From an uncultured Pseudoalteromonas sp. (GTDB taxonomy: Bacteria > Pseudomonadota > Gammaproteobacteria > Enterobacterales > Alteromonadaceae): DNA of 64,000 nt. The DNA lies in NCBI GenBank assembly GCA_947493455.1, contig CANLRB010000004.1:1-64000 (forward strand). Reading direction: 5' to 3'. The notes beneath the pieces were generated by a model. That model searched no databases and was not told the origin of the DNA. It saw only the letters and a program-made list of their open reading frames with translations. Made by a program: the position numbers and the translations under genes. Below are positions 55,417 to 63,654 of the stretch, one piece after another; the stretch's first letter is position 1, and the number at the start of each line of letters is the position of its first letter.

Positions 55417-55438
55417 GTGTGGTTTGCTAGACGCTTAC
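55417..55438 (-). repeat. IS66 terminal inverted repeat, right end of copy 2
   Basis: On the minus strand begins GTAAGCGTCTAGCAAACC, pairing with the left end at 53396. Confidence 0.85.
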
Positions 55439-55440
55439 GT

Positions 55441-55652
55441 TCCGATTTACAAAAGGCGATTATATCTGCACCTCAAAATTGGTTGAAATCAACCCCAAGG
55501 AAGGTTTACTTAAGACAGCAAGTGGCAGTATTTATAAGGTGCTGGGACGAGGCGGTCAAGCAAATATAGATTACCGAGACTTTGAGCTACTGCGTAATGG
55601 CTTTAGCCCTGAGCAAATAGAAACATTAAAAACGACATCACTTCGACATTAA
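55441..55652 (+). pseudogene. C-terminal tail of an unknown gene cut by IS66
   Basis: Right after the IS terminus an open frame runs 70 codons to TAA at 55650: KGDYICTSKLVEINPKEG, then LKTASGSIYKVLGRGGQ and DYRDFELLRNGFSPEQI. It has no start codon of its own with a ribosome site, and the composition is protein-like. I do not recognise the family. The upstream part of the gene is not found on the other side of the element. Confidence 0.65.
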
Positions 55653-55766
55653 TGTTCCATTTACCATCAGTTACGAAATAGTAACTAGCCTATATTTGTC
55701 TTTATTCTATTTTGAATTGTCTTTGTTTGAATCTAATTGTCTTCATTTAGAATCTAATAAACTAAA

Positions 55767-56951
55767 CTAGCAACTCTGCCCGCAGGCCCAACCTGAGCTC
55801 CAAGCATATTGAAAATTATAGCCTCCTAGCCAGCCGGTTACTTCGGTCACTTCACCAATAAAGTAAAGCCCTTTTTCTTTATTAGCTTCAAATGTTTTTG
55901 AGCTAATTTCACTGCTATTTACACCACCTAATGTAACTTCTGCTGTGCGGTAACCTTCAGTTCCATTAGGTTTAATTTGCCAGTTTTGTAAGTAATGAGC
56001 AACCTGTTCGATTTCTGTGTGTGAAAGCTGATTTATTGCTTTATCTGGTATTTCACCCGCTTCAACTAAAACCTCAACAAAACGCTTAGGAAGCAAGGTT
56101 ATTAAGGTGTTTTTCAGTGACTTTTGACCATTTGACTGTCGTTGTGTATGTATTTCACCCACTAGGTCGCGCTCTGGTAGTAGGTTAATCGTGACGGCTT
56201 GCCCCGCTTTCCAAAAAGACGATATCTGCAATATTGCAGGCCCTGAAAGACCACGGTGAGTAAATAAGATGTTTTCTTTAAACTCGGTACCGTCTTCGGC
56301 ACTCACCACAGATGGAATACTTATGCCAGATAAAGCCTCAAAACGCGCCTTATCGTGCTGATGTAGAGTAAATGGCACTAAAGCAGCTGTTGTTGGCAGT
56401 ACTTCTAAACCAAATTGTTCAGCAATTTTGTAACCGATAGGCGTTGCTCCCAATTTAGGCATGGTTAAGCCACCCGAGGCAACAACTAACGATTCACAGT
56501 GGTAGGTTTGCTCACTGGTGTTAACAATAAAACCAGTATCACTTTTTTCTATGTTGAGCACTTCGGTGCGAAGGGTAACTGTAACACCTGCCCATTCGCA
56601 TTCAGTCATTAGAATATCAACAATATCTTGCGCTGAATTATCACAAAACAACTGACCTAGCGTTTTATGGTGATACGCTAAACCATGGCGGTCCACCAGC
56701 TCAATAAAGTCGTGCTGAGTATATCGGCTCAAGCATGATTTAACAAAATGAGGGTTAGTACATAAGTAGTTTTCTGGAGAGGCATTTTCATTGGTGAAAT
56801 TACAGCGCCCACCGCCACTAATTAAAATTTTACGGCCCGCTTTTTTGCCCATATCAACCACAGTCACCGAACGTCCTCGATAGCCCGCTTGCGCCGCGCA
56901 CATGAGTCCCGCCGCCCCAGCACCTATGATCAATACATCTACTTCTTGCAT
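55767..56951 (-). CDS. HI0933-family flavoprotein (NAD(P)/FAD-dependent oxidoreductase, YhiN-like)
   Basis: A 394-residue FAD-binding protein. The Rossmann motif is VDVLIIGAGAAGLMCAAQ at the N-terminus (GxGxxG), followed by the family stretch GRKILISGGGRCNFTNEN (about 38-55), and the C-terminal FAD contact block GLYFIGEVTEVTGWLGGYN.. (about 360-380). Relatives include BaiN-type enoyl reductases; the substrate here is unknown. ATG start, ordinary ribosome site. It is the first intact chromosomal gene to the right of the IS island. Confidence 0.93.
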   Translation of the reverse strand: MQEVDVLIIGAGAAGLMCAAQAGYRGRSVTVVDMGKKAGRKILISGGGRCNFTNENASPENYLCTNPHFVKSCLSRYTQHDFIELVDRHGLAYHHKTLGQLFCDNSAQDIVDILMTECEWAGVTVTLRTEVLNIEKSDTGFIVNTSEQTYHCESLVVASGGLTMPKLGATPIGYKIAEQFGLEVLPTTAALVPFTLHQHDKARFEALSGISIPSVVSAEDGTEFKENILFTHRGLSGPAILQISSFWKAGQAVTINLLPERDLVGEIHTQRQSNGQKSLKNTLITLLPKRFVEVLVEAGEIPDKAINQLSHTEIEQVAHYLQNWQIKPNGTEGYRTAEVTLGGVNSSEISSKTFEANKEKGLYFIGEVTEVTGWLGGYNFQYAWSSGWACGQSC

Positions 56952-56984
56952 ATTACCCTCACTTTGTTTTCGGCGGCGATTATA

Positions 56985-57012
56985 AACTAAAAAAGCCGCA
57001 TAAAGCGGCTTA
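56985..57012 (-). terminator. Terminator after the cytochrome c gene
   Basis: AAGCCGC/GCGGCTT stem with an ATAAA loop (56993-57011). The A run on its left is the T tail for minus-strand transcription of the cytochrome gene, which ends at 57036. Confidence 0.85.
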
Positions 57013-57035
57013 ATTTACTACAAAATTTTACTGCA

Positions 57036-57359
57036 CTATTTTACTTTTGATAAGTAATCAGCAATTGCTTCTAACTCAGCATCAGAAACATTTGCAACCA
57101 TTGCTTTCATGGCCGCAGACATGCCATTAGCGCGTGCCCCTGATTTAATGTCTTTCATTTGCGCGAGCGCATATTCTTTATTTTGCCCTGCAATTTTAGG
57201 ATACATCGGCATAATCGGCGCTTTACCTTCTGCACCATGGCATGTTTGACACATTTTAGCAGTGTAAAGTGCTGCGCCATCGGCAGCCATTGCATTACCT
57301 GCAAACGCGCTAGTTGCAGCGATAAGTGATACAGCGAATGTTTTTGTGATTTTTCTCAT
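57036..57359 (-). CDS. Periplasmic class I cytochrome c (c-553/c5-like)
   Basis: A 107-residue monohaem cytochrome: signal peptide (about 1-25, ending NAMA), haem-attachment motif CQTCH (about 37-41) and a C-terminal helix DAELEAIADYLSKVK. Met residues in GMSAAMKAM (about 79-87) supply the likely axial ligand. It is an electron carrier in the periplasm, possibly to an oxidase. Single gene with a good terminator. Confidence 0.93.
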   Translation of the reverse strand: MRKITKTFAVSLIAATSAFAGNAMAADGAALYTAKMCQTCHGAEGKAPIMPMYPKIAGQNKEYALAQMKDIKSGARANGMSAAMKAMVANVSDAELEAIADYLSKVK

Positions 57360-57569
57360 TGCTCAATTCTCATTATTGTGACGGAAATTATTATCTAAAT
57401 TAAGTTTAGACCAAAAAACTGACAATTTGTAAATGCCAAATTGTATAATTATTGAACTTTCAACAAATTGCAAACTACTTAGTTTAGAATAGCTTGCGTT
57501 TGATCAATTATAATTACGCCTAAATCAATGGGAACCGCCCGCGGTGTGGCATTTTGTCGCAGATAATAA

Positions 57570-57606
57570 AAAATAAAAAAGCCTCATGCGAGGCTTTTTT
57601 ATTTTT
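57570..57606. terminator. Terminator after the DUF2058 gene
   Basis: GCCTCATGCGAGGC palindrome (57581-57594) with A-rich sequence on the left and T-rich on the right, able to act in both directions. It ends the minus-strand DUF2058 transcript. Confidence 0.85.
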
Positions 57607-57616
57607 AGGGTGTTTA

Positions 57617-58156
57617 CTACCACATGATATCATCAGGCACTTCAAAATCGGCATATGGATCGTCTTCGTCCTTTTGCTGATCTTCAGATATCGCATGCAG
57701 CACAATGTATTTTTCATCAACTTCTGCGATTTTGCGTGCAGGTTCATCAGGTAGTACGTAAAACTTACCTTCTAGATAACAAATCGCTAAACGCCCTTTA
57801 ACCAGCGCTTGATGCGTTACATTATCTACTTCAAGTTCTTTAATTTTGTTTTCAAAAGTAAAGTTAAAAACCACTTTTCCGGCTATTTCATCTTGGTTGT
57901 GATGCTCTAAAATTTGTTTTACGCGAGCAACTTGCTCTTTTTCTTTTTGCTCATCAAGGCGCTGCTGGTTAAGTTCAGCGGCTTTTTGAGCTTGCTCGGC
58001 TTTAGTCTGCTCAATATGTTTTTGCAGATCAGTCGGGTTACTGGTTGCCCCTTTCTTTTTCTTTTTCTGTTTTTTACGTTTTTCAGTTTTGGCCACTTTC
58101 ATTTTGTGTTCTGTGGTTAAACCGGCTTTAAGTAACTGATCTTGTAATGAGCCCAT
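57617..58156 (-). CDS. DUF2058 (YaiL-like) protein
   Basis: A 179-residue protein. The start GSLQDQLLKAGL is followed by a highly basic stretch (KTEKRKKQKKKKKG, about 24-37) and a Gln/Glu/Lys-rich coiled coil (about 45-85). The C-terminal domain (about 100-175) ends ADFEVPDDIMW. This is the DUF2058 family, annotated as nucleoprotein/polynucleotide-associated in some genomes because of the basic part. Probably RNA- or ribosome-associated; role unproven. Single gene. Confidence 0.88.
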   Translation of the reverse strand: MGSLQDQLLKAGLTTEHKMKVAKTEKRKKQKKKKKGATSNPTDLQKHIEQTKAEQAQKAAELNQQRLDEQKEKEQVARVKQILEHHNQDEIAGKVVFNFTFENKIKELEVDNVTHQALVKGRLAICYLEGKFYVLPDEPARKIAEVDEKYIVLHAISEDQQKDEDDPYADFEVPDDIMW

Positions 58157-58320
58157 CGTTCTACCTTAATTAATGTGCATGATTCGCTATTTTAACCTAG
58201 TGCATAGGCAATTGTGAAGCAAAGCCTAGGCGAGAGATAATATGTGGCAAACCCCATTTAGATCAAGGAAACAAGCGCAAATTCAGTTACACTAACGCAA
58301 ACAAATGAAACGCGATCATT

Positions 58321-59442
58321 ATGAAACTGAGTCACTTGCTGGTTTGTTCAGTATTTACGTTTTTTGTGCTTTATGCTCCTCAGCCTATATTGCCTCTGCT
58401 CAGCGCACAGTTTGCCGTGTCACCTGCCTCAATTGGCAGCTTGATGACAGCGACTATGGTTCCACTTGCTATCGCCCCCCTTTTTTATGGCTTTATTCTC
58501 ACACGTTTTTGCGCGCTCACCATTTTAAAAAGTTCGTTTATTGTACTTGCGATTAGCTGCATCTTATTTAGTTTTGCCACCAGCTTTGAACAGTTAATGG
58601 CAATTCGAATTGTGCAAGGCTTGTTGCTGCCAGCGTGTTTAACCGCGATGACAAGTTATCTTGCCAATCGCCATCAAGGTAAAACCTTAACCCGCGTGAT
58701 GTCATGGTATGTACTCAGTACCATTGCTGGTGGCTTTTTAGCGCGTATATCCAGTGCACTCGTCACACAATACTGGCATTGGCACGGGTTTTATTGGGTG
58801 CTATGCACCGTGCTTTTATTATTAGGCTTATCCATTACAGCGCATTCAAATAAAGTAACAAGTCGTAAACAAAGTGTCGTAGAGTCTTTTTCAAGCTTAT
58901 TTTCGGGTAAACTGCGATTACTTTATTTAAGTGTATTTTGCATGTTCTTTTGCTTCACTGCGCTACTCAATTATTTGCCATTCATTCTAAAAAATGACTA
59001 TTTAATGACGAGCACAAAAAATATCGGTTTAGTATATTCAGGTTATTTACTGGGTGCGGTGTTTTGTTCGCTCACCCCCCTTTTACTGAAAAAAGCCAAG
59101 TCATCGGCTCGCTTACTCATTATGAGTTTTGTAATTTATAATCTGGCGATCGTGAGCCTTATCAGTCAGTCATTTATTGTATTTTTTGTTGGTTTTACAC
59201 TTTTTTGTGCAGCCATGTTTGTGATTCACTCTGTTGCCGCCCCTTATGTGAATCAACTGAGTGACGCACCATCTAGCTTAACTAATGGCTTTTACGTGTC
59301 GTTTTATTATAGTGGCGGCGCAATAGGCTCATTTTTACCTGGTTTACTGTACCAAAGCTTTGGCAAAACCGCGTTTTTACTTTGTTTACTGTGCGTGTGT
59401 TTAGTGGGATTGTCGCTGGTGCTATTAATGCGTCAAAAATAG
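58321..59442 (+). CDS. MFS transporter
   Basis: A 373-residue inner-membrane transporter with about twelve hydrophobic helices. The N-terminal stretch YAPQPILPLLSAQFAVSP.. and IRIVQGLLLPA (motif-like) are typical of the drug/arabinose-exporter branch of the MFS. The substrate is unknown. The start is the ATG at 58321. An in-frame start further upstream is not seen. It converges on the PrdX gene with one base between stops. Confidence 0.88.
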   Translation: MKLSHLLVCSVFTFFVLYAPQPILPLLSAQFAVSPASIGSLMTATMVPLAIAPLFYGFILTRFCALTILKSSFIVLAISCILFSFATSFEQLMAIRIVQGLLLPACLTAMTSYLANRHQGKTLTRVMSWYVLSTIAGGFLARISSALVTQYWHWHGFYWVLCTVLLLLGLSITAHSNKVTSRKQSVVESFSSLFSGKLRLLYLSVFCMFFCFTALLNYLPFILKNDYLMTSTKNIGLVYSGYLLGAVFCSLTPLLLKKAKSSARLLIMSFVIYNLAIVSLISQSFIVFFVGFTLFCAAMFVIHSVAAPYVNQLSDAPSSLTNGFYVSFYYSGGAIGSFLPGLLYQSFGKTAFLLCLLCVCLVGLSLVLLMRQK

Positions 59443-59443
59443 C

Positions 59444-59944
59444 TCAAGCAACACGACTCGGTACGGTTAAAACCTGCCAAGTATGTTGACTGTGCTCAAG
59501 TAACTTAATGGCATCGGCCTTGGCAATGAGCCAAGTTTTCGTATTATCAAATGGATGACAATGAAATAAATCCCCTTGCCAAATTGCTTCATCTATCCAA
59601 AGCTCTACCGCGTTATCATCGTCATTTAATAGTGCCAACAGTGATACACAGCCAGGCTTAACCCCTAAATATTTCGCTAAGCGCTCGTTTGAGGCAAAAC
59701 CCAAGCGCGATAACTGCATTGTTTTTGATAACGCCTTTAAATCAACTTGTTTGTCGTGCTGTGTAAGCAACAAAAAGTGGCGACGGCCATAATTATCTCG
59801 TAAAAATAAGTTTTTTAATCGCGTACCAGGTCTGTCGACTAACAAGGTATCTGCATCTAAGCAGGTTTCGAGTGGCGGGTGCGCCACTTTTTCGCATTGA
59901 ATATGTAAGGCTTCGAATACTTGCTCTAAATTGACTTGCTTCAT
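59444..59944 (-). CDS. PrdX/YbaK-type aminoacyl-tRNA deacylase
   Basis: A 166-residue free-standing editing domain of the prolyl-tRNA-synthetase-associated (PrdX/ProXp-ala) type, which removes Ala mis-attached to tRNA-Pro. Family features: VAHPPLETCLDAD at the N-terminus, KNLFLRDNYGRRHFLL (about 44-59), RLGFASNERLAKYLGVKPGCVS (about 80-101) and FHCHPFDNTKT. It is the last gene of a three-gene minus-strand unit after the lipoprotein gene (18-base gap). Confidence 0.88.
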   Translation of the reverse strand: MKQVNLEQVFEALHIQCEKVAHPPLETCLDADTLLVDRPGTRLKNLFLRDNYGRRHFLLLTQHDKQVDLKALSKTMQLSRLGFASNERLAKYLGVKPGCVSLLALLNDDDNAVELWIDEAIWQGDLFHCHPFDNTKTWLIAKADAIKLLEHSQHTWQVLTVPSRVA

Positions 59945-59962
59945 TGATTAATCCACTCTCCC

Positions 59963-60361
59963 TTAGCCTTTACAGCGCCCGCTCAAGCGCACACTGTAAT
60001 CACGCCATAATACTTCTTCAATGTCGTAACTGTTTGGGCAGTAGTCTTTTTGAATTAGCTCTTGGTCGAGCAACAATGCCGCTTTTTCTTCCAATTCCAT
60101 TTTTAACGCCGCCGAGTCAACAAAGTTATCTTGCTCAAATAACCGTTTCATTTCTTTTTTAGTTAACTTGCCTTTTTTGTTCACAATAGCTTTAGAACCC
60201 GCTTTGACCGTAACCAAAAACGAAAACAGTTTTTCACCTTGCTCAGTGGTCATGGTTTTTAAGTTTTTGCGGGCAATGTCATACGGCTCAGGTTTTGGTT
60301 TTGACGAACAACCAAGCAAACTCATAAGCGCAAGTAACGTAATCAATGTTGTTTTTATCAT
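59963..60361 (-). CDS. Small lipoprotein
   Basis: A 132-residue protein with a lipoprotein signal (MIKTTLITLLALMSLLGCSS; lipobox LLGC with Cys at about 18). The mature part is charged and contains an extra Cys pair (DYCPNSYD and SGRCKG), which may form a disulfide. Function unknown. I start at the ATG at 60361, just past the overlapping methyltransferase stop; a GTG three codons upstream is the alternative. Confidence 0.8.
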   Translation of the reverse strand: MIKTTLITLLALMSLLGCSSKPKPEPYDIARKNLKTMTTEQGEKLFSFLVTVKAGSKAIVNKKGKLTKKEMKRLFEQDNFVDSAALKMELEEKAALLLDQELIQKDYCPNSYDIEEVLWRDYSVRLSGRCKG

Positions 60362-60362
60362 T

Positions 60363-61142
60363 TTATTCACTCAATGTGTGTTTTACTGCGCAGGTTGCAA
60401 TCGCCGGCGGAAAGTACTCAGAGAAAGCCATACTATGCCAATCATCCTCAAACATATCCACTAAAACTAATCCTTGGTGCAACTGCTGGGCAATTTGCTG
60501 TTCAAGTGAATGGCTAAACACCACAGGTTCATTCTCTTGTTCTAATTGCTTTAATTCAGCATCAGTTAAATTTTTCAAGTCGCTAAAAGGCAATTTATGT
60601 CGTACACAAACCTCACCTTGCTCGGCTTTAAACCAATCAAAAATATAGGCAACCGGATTTAAAAAACCTGCTAATAATCGGCCACCGGGTTTAAGTACTC
60701 TTGATGCTTCTTGCCAAAGCGGTGTTAAGTCTGGAATAAAACCATTTGCACAGGGATGAAACACAAGATCAAACGATTCATTTTCAAAAACACTTAGATC
60801 ACACATATCGCCTTGCACCGTTTTTAGGTTCAATTGTTCGCGTTTAGCAACGAGTTCGTCTTGCTTTAGTTGATTTTCAGATAGGTCGAATACCACGACA
60901 TCAGCACCAGCCGCCGCTAAAATAGGCCCTTGTTGACCGCCTCCCGATGCCAAACACAACACCTTTTTCCCTTTTATTTTGCCAAACCAGTTATGTGGCA
61001 CTGCTTTGTGGGGAGTGAGCACGACTTGCCAGTTACCTGCCTTTGCTTGTTCAATGAGGGCACTCGAAACGGGTTGAGTCCAGGCATTATTTTTATTTAC
61101 TTGCTCATCCCATGCTTGTTTATTGTACGCTTTTACATCCAT
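60363..61142 (-). CDS. SAM-dependent methyltransferase (UbiE/class I-like)
   Basis: A 259-residue class I methyltransferase: motif I KVLCLASGGGQQGPILAAAG.. (about 62-82, glycine-rich SAM loop), motif II around VVFDLSENQL, and LVFHPCANGFIPDLTPLW (about 130-147) with GGRLLAGF. The substrate is unknown; lipid, quinone or small-molecule targets all occur in this family. First of the three-gene minus-strand unit; it diverges from tRNA-Ala. Confidence 0.88.
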   Translation of the reverse strand: MDVKAYNKQAWDEQVNKNNAWTQPVSSALIEQAKAGNWQVVLTPHKAVPHNWFGKIKGKKVLCLASGGGQQGPILAAAGADVVVFDLSENQLKQDELVAKREQLNLKTVQGDMCDLSVFENESFDLVFHPCANGFIPDLTPLWQEASRVLKPGGRLLAGFLNPVAYIFDWFKAEQGEVCVRHKLPFSDLKNLTDAELKQLEQENEPVVFSHSLEQQIAQQLHQGLVLVDMFEDDWHSMAFSEYFPPAIATCAVKHTLSE

Positions 61143-61186
61143 TTTAAAAAACTCACTCTTTTTTTAGTCGATGTTATAAAAAATAC

Positions 61187-61215
61187 TTGACGCTTTAAAC
61201 AAAAATAATTAAAGT
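61187..61215 (+). promoter_or_regulatory. Probable promoter of tRNA-Ala
   Basis: TTGACG (61187-61192) and TAAAGT (61210-61215) are 17 bases apart, 39 bases before the tRNA. The -35 box is strong, the -10 box modest. Confidence 0.5.
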
Positions 61216-61254
61216 TCACCTCGTTTTCGACACAGTTCGAAACGCATGGAATGT

Positions 61255-61330
61255 GGGGCTATAGCTCAGCTGGGAGAGCGCCTGCCTTGCACGCAGGAGG
61301 TCAGCAGTTCGATCCTGCTTAGCTCCACCA
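61255..61330 (+). tRNA. tRNA-Ala (anticodon TGC)
   Basis: A 76-base tRNA with encoded CCA. Acceptor stem GGGGCTA/TAGCTCC (one G-T pair), D-arm with GCTCAGCTGGGAGAGC, anticodon arm CCTGC-CTTGCAC-GCAGG with TGC at 61288-61290, variable loop AGGTC, and T-arm with GTTCGATCC. It is isolated from rRNA operons here. No attachment-site repeat or integrase gene was seen next to it. Confidence 0.97.
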
Positions 61331-61435
61331 CTTTCCATCTCTTCTTAGATATTTATGTTTTAATTTATTCAATTTATTCCTACACCCATTTAACAAACAC
61401 CTGATACAATCTAAAAAAAATTAGTTTTTATCTCC

Positions 61436-62302
61436 ATGACCCCGCAACAACTTAGTTTATTTTATCTTCATGCAGCAGTATTACTGTTTGGCGGCACCGC
61501 ACTTTTTGCTAAATTAATTGGCCTAAATGCGCTCGATATTACCGTATACCGCACGGCAATTGCGGCCGTTACTCTGTTTATATTTCTCTCTTTAACTCGT
61601 AAAAAAATACGCCTAGCAAGTAAAAAGGATTATTGTACCGCCATCGTGCTCGGTGTTGTGGTGGGCCTGCATTGGGTTACTTACTTTGCCGGTATGCAAA
61701 TGGCCGGCATTGCCATTGGCGTCATTGCATTTTTCACCTATCCAGTAATGACAGTATTTATGGAGCCGCTATTTAATAAACAAAAGCCACATCCAAAAGA
61801 CATCCTCGTGGCCTGCGTGGTCATATTTGGTATCTATCTACTGGTACCGGAAATCAGTTTGGGTAACCAAGTTACGTTAGGCATTTTAACCGGTATTGTG
61901 TCTGGGTTTTTCTTCGCACTGCGTAACATACTTCATAAAAATTATTTTGCTGCGTATTCGGGCCCGCAAACCATGCTATACCAAACTCTCGTAGCCAGTG
62001 TCATGCTTTGTGCTTTTATCTCGGTACCAGTGAGTGACGTGGCCAATAAAGACATTTTACTTTTGCTATTAGTGGGTATTATTTTTACAGCCGCTCCGCA
62101 TGCGCTATTTGCCTCAAGTTTACGGCATTTGTCAGCAAAAACAGCAGGGCTAATTTCATGTTTGCAGCCGCTATACGCCTGTATTTTTGCCTTTATACTA
62201 TTGCAAGAACGACTAAATTTAACCACAATCATTGGAGGCGTGTTAGTTGTCAGCGCTGCTATATTTGAAACTTATTCAGTCACAAAAACAAAAAAAGAAT
62301 GA
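61436..62302 (+). CDS. EamA-family transporter
   Basis: A 288-residue inner-membrane protein with ten predicted helices and two EamA repeats (first repeat opening LHAAVLLFGGTALFAKLIGL). Likely a metabolite or drug exporter; substrate unknown. Its stop overlaps the ATG of the phosphodiesterase gene (ATGA), so the two are translated together. Confidence 0.88.
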   Translation: MTPQQLSLFYLHAAVLLFGGTALFAKLIGLNALDITVYRTAIAAVTLFIFLSLTRKKIRLASKKDYCTAIVLGVVVGLHWVTYFAGMQMAGIAIGVIAFFTYPVMTVFMEPLFNKQKPHPKDILVACVVIFGIYLLVPEISLGNQVTLGILTGIVSGFFFALRNILHKNYFAAYSGPQTMLYQTLVASVMLCAFISVPVSDVANKDILLLLLVGIIFTAAPHALFASSLRHLSAKTAGLISCLQPLYACIFAFILLQERLNLTTIIGGVLVVSAAIFETYSVTKTKKE

Positions 62303-62997
62303 AGATATTTGCACATAGAGGCTCAAGCGGAAGCTTTCCAGAAAATACACAGAGTGCGATTGAAGCAGCCCTGCAATGCCAAGTTGACGGCATCGAAGTT
62401 GACTTGCAAAGCACACTCGACGACTTTGCCGTTATCCATGATACCTGGCTTGACCGAACAACCAATGGTCGCGGTAAAGTAAACAGCCTCACGTTAGCGC
62501 AAGTACAACAGTTTGATGCCGGTCACGGTCAAGTTGTACCCAGTTTACGCCAGTTACTCGAGTGGGTTAACAACCAAACCCTAATCAACCTCGAACTTAA
62601 ACACACCTTTGCCCTCGACAAATTTGTAATGCAACTTGAAACGGCAATTAGCGATGGCATTTTATCACGTGAAAATTTACTTATTTCTTCCTATGATCAC
62701 CATCAATTAAAATGGGTCAAGCAGCATTTACCTTGGGTTAAAATTGGTGCGTTAACCAGTTCGATTCCGCTAAATTATTGTGAGTTTGCAGAACACTTAA
62801 ACGCGTACAGTGTGCACCTAGACAAAAACTTTGTGAATCACGAATACGTAGCAGATGCCAAGCAGCGCGGATTAAAAGTGTATTGCTACACGGTAGACAA
62901 ACAAGAAGATATCGCGCTCATGCAAGCGCTTGGCGTAGACGGTATTTTTAGCAACTTTCCGTGCAAAGCGAAATCTTTTATCGAGTTAGAACGCTAA
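62299..62997 (+). CDS. Glycerophosphodiester phosphodiesterase (UgpQ-like, cytosolic)
   Basis: A 232-residue enzyme that splits glycerophosphodiesters into glycerol-3-phosphate and an alcohol. The GDPD signature is visible: FAHRGSSGSFPENTQSAI (HRG...PENT, about 4-21), GIEVDLQ with Glu and Asp metal ligands, IHD, and NLELKHT. No signal peptide, so it is the cytosolic UgpQ kind and would work on imported diesters. Coupled to the EamA transporter. Confidence 0.92.
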   Translation: MKIFAHRGSSGSFPENTQSAIEAALQCQVDGIEVDLQSTLDDFAVIHDTWLDRTTNGRGKVNSLTLAQVQQFDAGHGQVVPSLRQLLEWVNNQTLINLELKHTFALDKFVMQLETAISDGILSRENLLISSYDHHQLKWVKQHLPWVKIGALTSSIPLNYCEFAEHLNAYSVHLDKNFVNHEYVADAKQRGLKVYCYTVDKQEDIALMQALGVDGIFSNFPCKAKSFIELER

Positions 62998-63102
62998 TTT
63001 TGCATTTCATACACAATAACTTGAATTACCACTAACTTAGCCAATACTTAAAGCTATTGCGCTGACGCAATATTCGATCGACTCACCAAAATGGAAGAGA
63101 TT

Positions 63103-63624
63103 ATGGATCAAACTAAGTTAGACGAGTTATTTTGCTTTCGTCAGGAATCGGGGCGCCTGTTACTTTTGTGCATGACACAACTCTCGCTTAGCCTCAATCA
63201 AAGTGACTCCAGCATGGCATCGCTCACACACGTATTTCAGAACCTCGTTCAGGTATGCTCACAGCTAGAGGATATGCAGGGAGATTTAAGCGAAAAAAAC
63301 CGCCCAAAAATAGAAAACCTTCATCAAGAATTACAGCACAATGTGAACGATGGCATTGTTGCTTTTCAATTTTACGATCGCCTCAGTCAACAGCTCTCTC
63401 ACATTCAAACTAGTCTCGACCAATTAAGCGAACTAATTCAAGATAGTAACAATCTGGCCGATAAGGAAAAATGGCTGAGCCTGCGCGATCATATTTGCTC
63501 GAGTTACTCGATGGAATCGGAGCATTTAATTTTTAAATCGATCATGGATGGAATGTCAGCCGACGAAGCAATGTCACTATATTACGAACAAGAAACAAAA
63601 CAAGATGACATTGAACTGTTTTAG
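63103..63624 (+). CDS. Small helical protein with CheZ-like DxxxQ motif, next to a chemoreceptor
   Basis: A 173-residue, highly helical, acidic protein without signal peptide. The stretch VAFQFYDRLSQQLSHI (about 86-101) contains Asp92 and Gln96 spaced as in the active-site DxxxQ of CheZ-type CheY-P phosphatases, within a long helix. The overall family is not recognised. I start at the ATG at 63103, preceded by GGAAGAG, rather than the in-frame ATG at 63091. A chemoreceptor gene begins 31 bases downstream, so the two are probably co-transcribed. Confidence 0.72.
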   Translation: MDQTKLDELFCFRQESGRLLLLCMTQLSLSLNQSDSSMASLTHVFQNLVQVCSQLEDMQGDLSEKNRPKIENLHQELQHNVNDGIVAFQFYDRLSQQLSHIQTSLDQLSELIQDSNNLADKEKWLSLRDHICSSYSMESEHLIFKSIMDGMSADEAMSLYYEQETKQDDIELF

Positions 63625-63654
63625 CTCAACAATAGGAAACAACAGGGTATAAAA

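Larger units (their letters stand above)
53396..55438 (-). mobile_element. IS66-family element, copy 2, both ends present but defective
   Basis: 2043 bases bounded by inverted repeats: GTAAGCGTCTAG at 53396 on the plus strand and the same on the minus strand at 55438. It carries orf1, orf2 and tnpC in the usual order, but tnpC has a frameshift and an internal deletion. It is shorter than typical IS66 elements of about 2.4-2.6 kb. The eight bases outside the two ends (CATGCATA and GTTCCGAT) do not match, so no target duplication is seen. This suggests that rearrangement followed insertion. Confidence 0.92.
54669..55438. repeat. 770-bp direct repeat, matching 50219-50988
   Basis: Same orientation and offset 4450 relative to copy 1, with about half a dozen mismatches seen by eye. 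The two repeats bracket about 3.7 kb that includes the exported 300-aa and 149-aa genes. Confidence 0.9.

Noticed and set aside
53388-55446. Target-site duplication around IS66 copy 2
   Set aside because: The eight flanking bases on the two sides (CATGCATA and GTTCCGAT) do not match.
61255-61330. tRNA-Ala as an integration site
   Set aside because: No integrase gene and no repeated tRNA 3' end were seen nearby.
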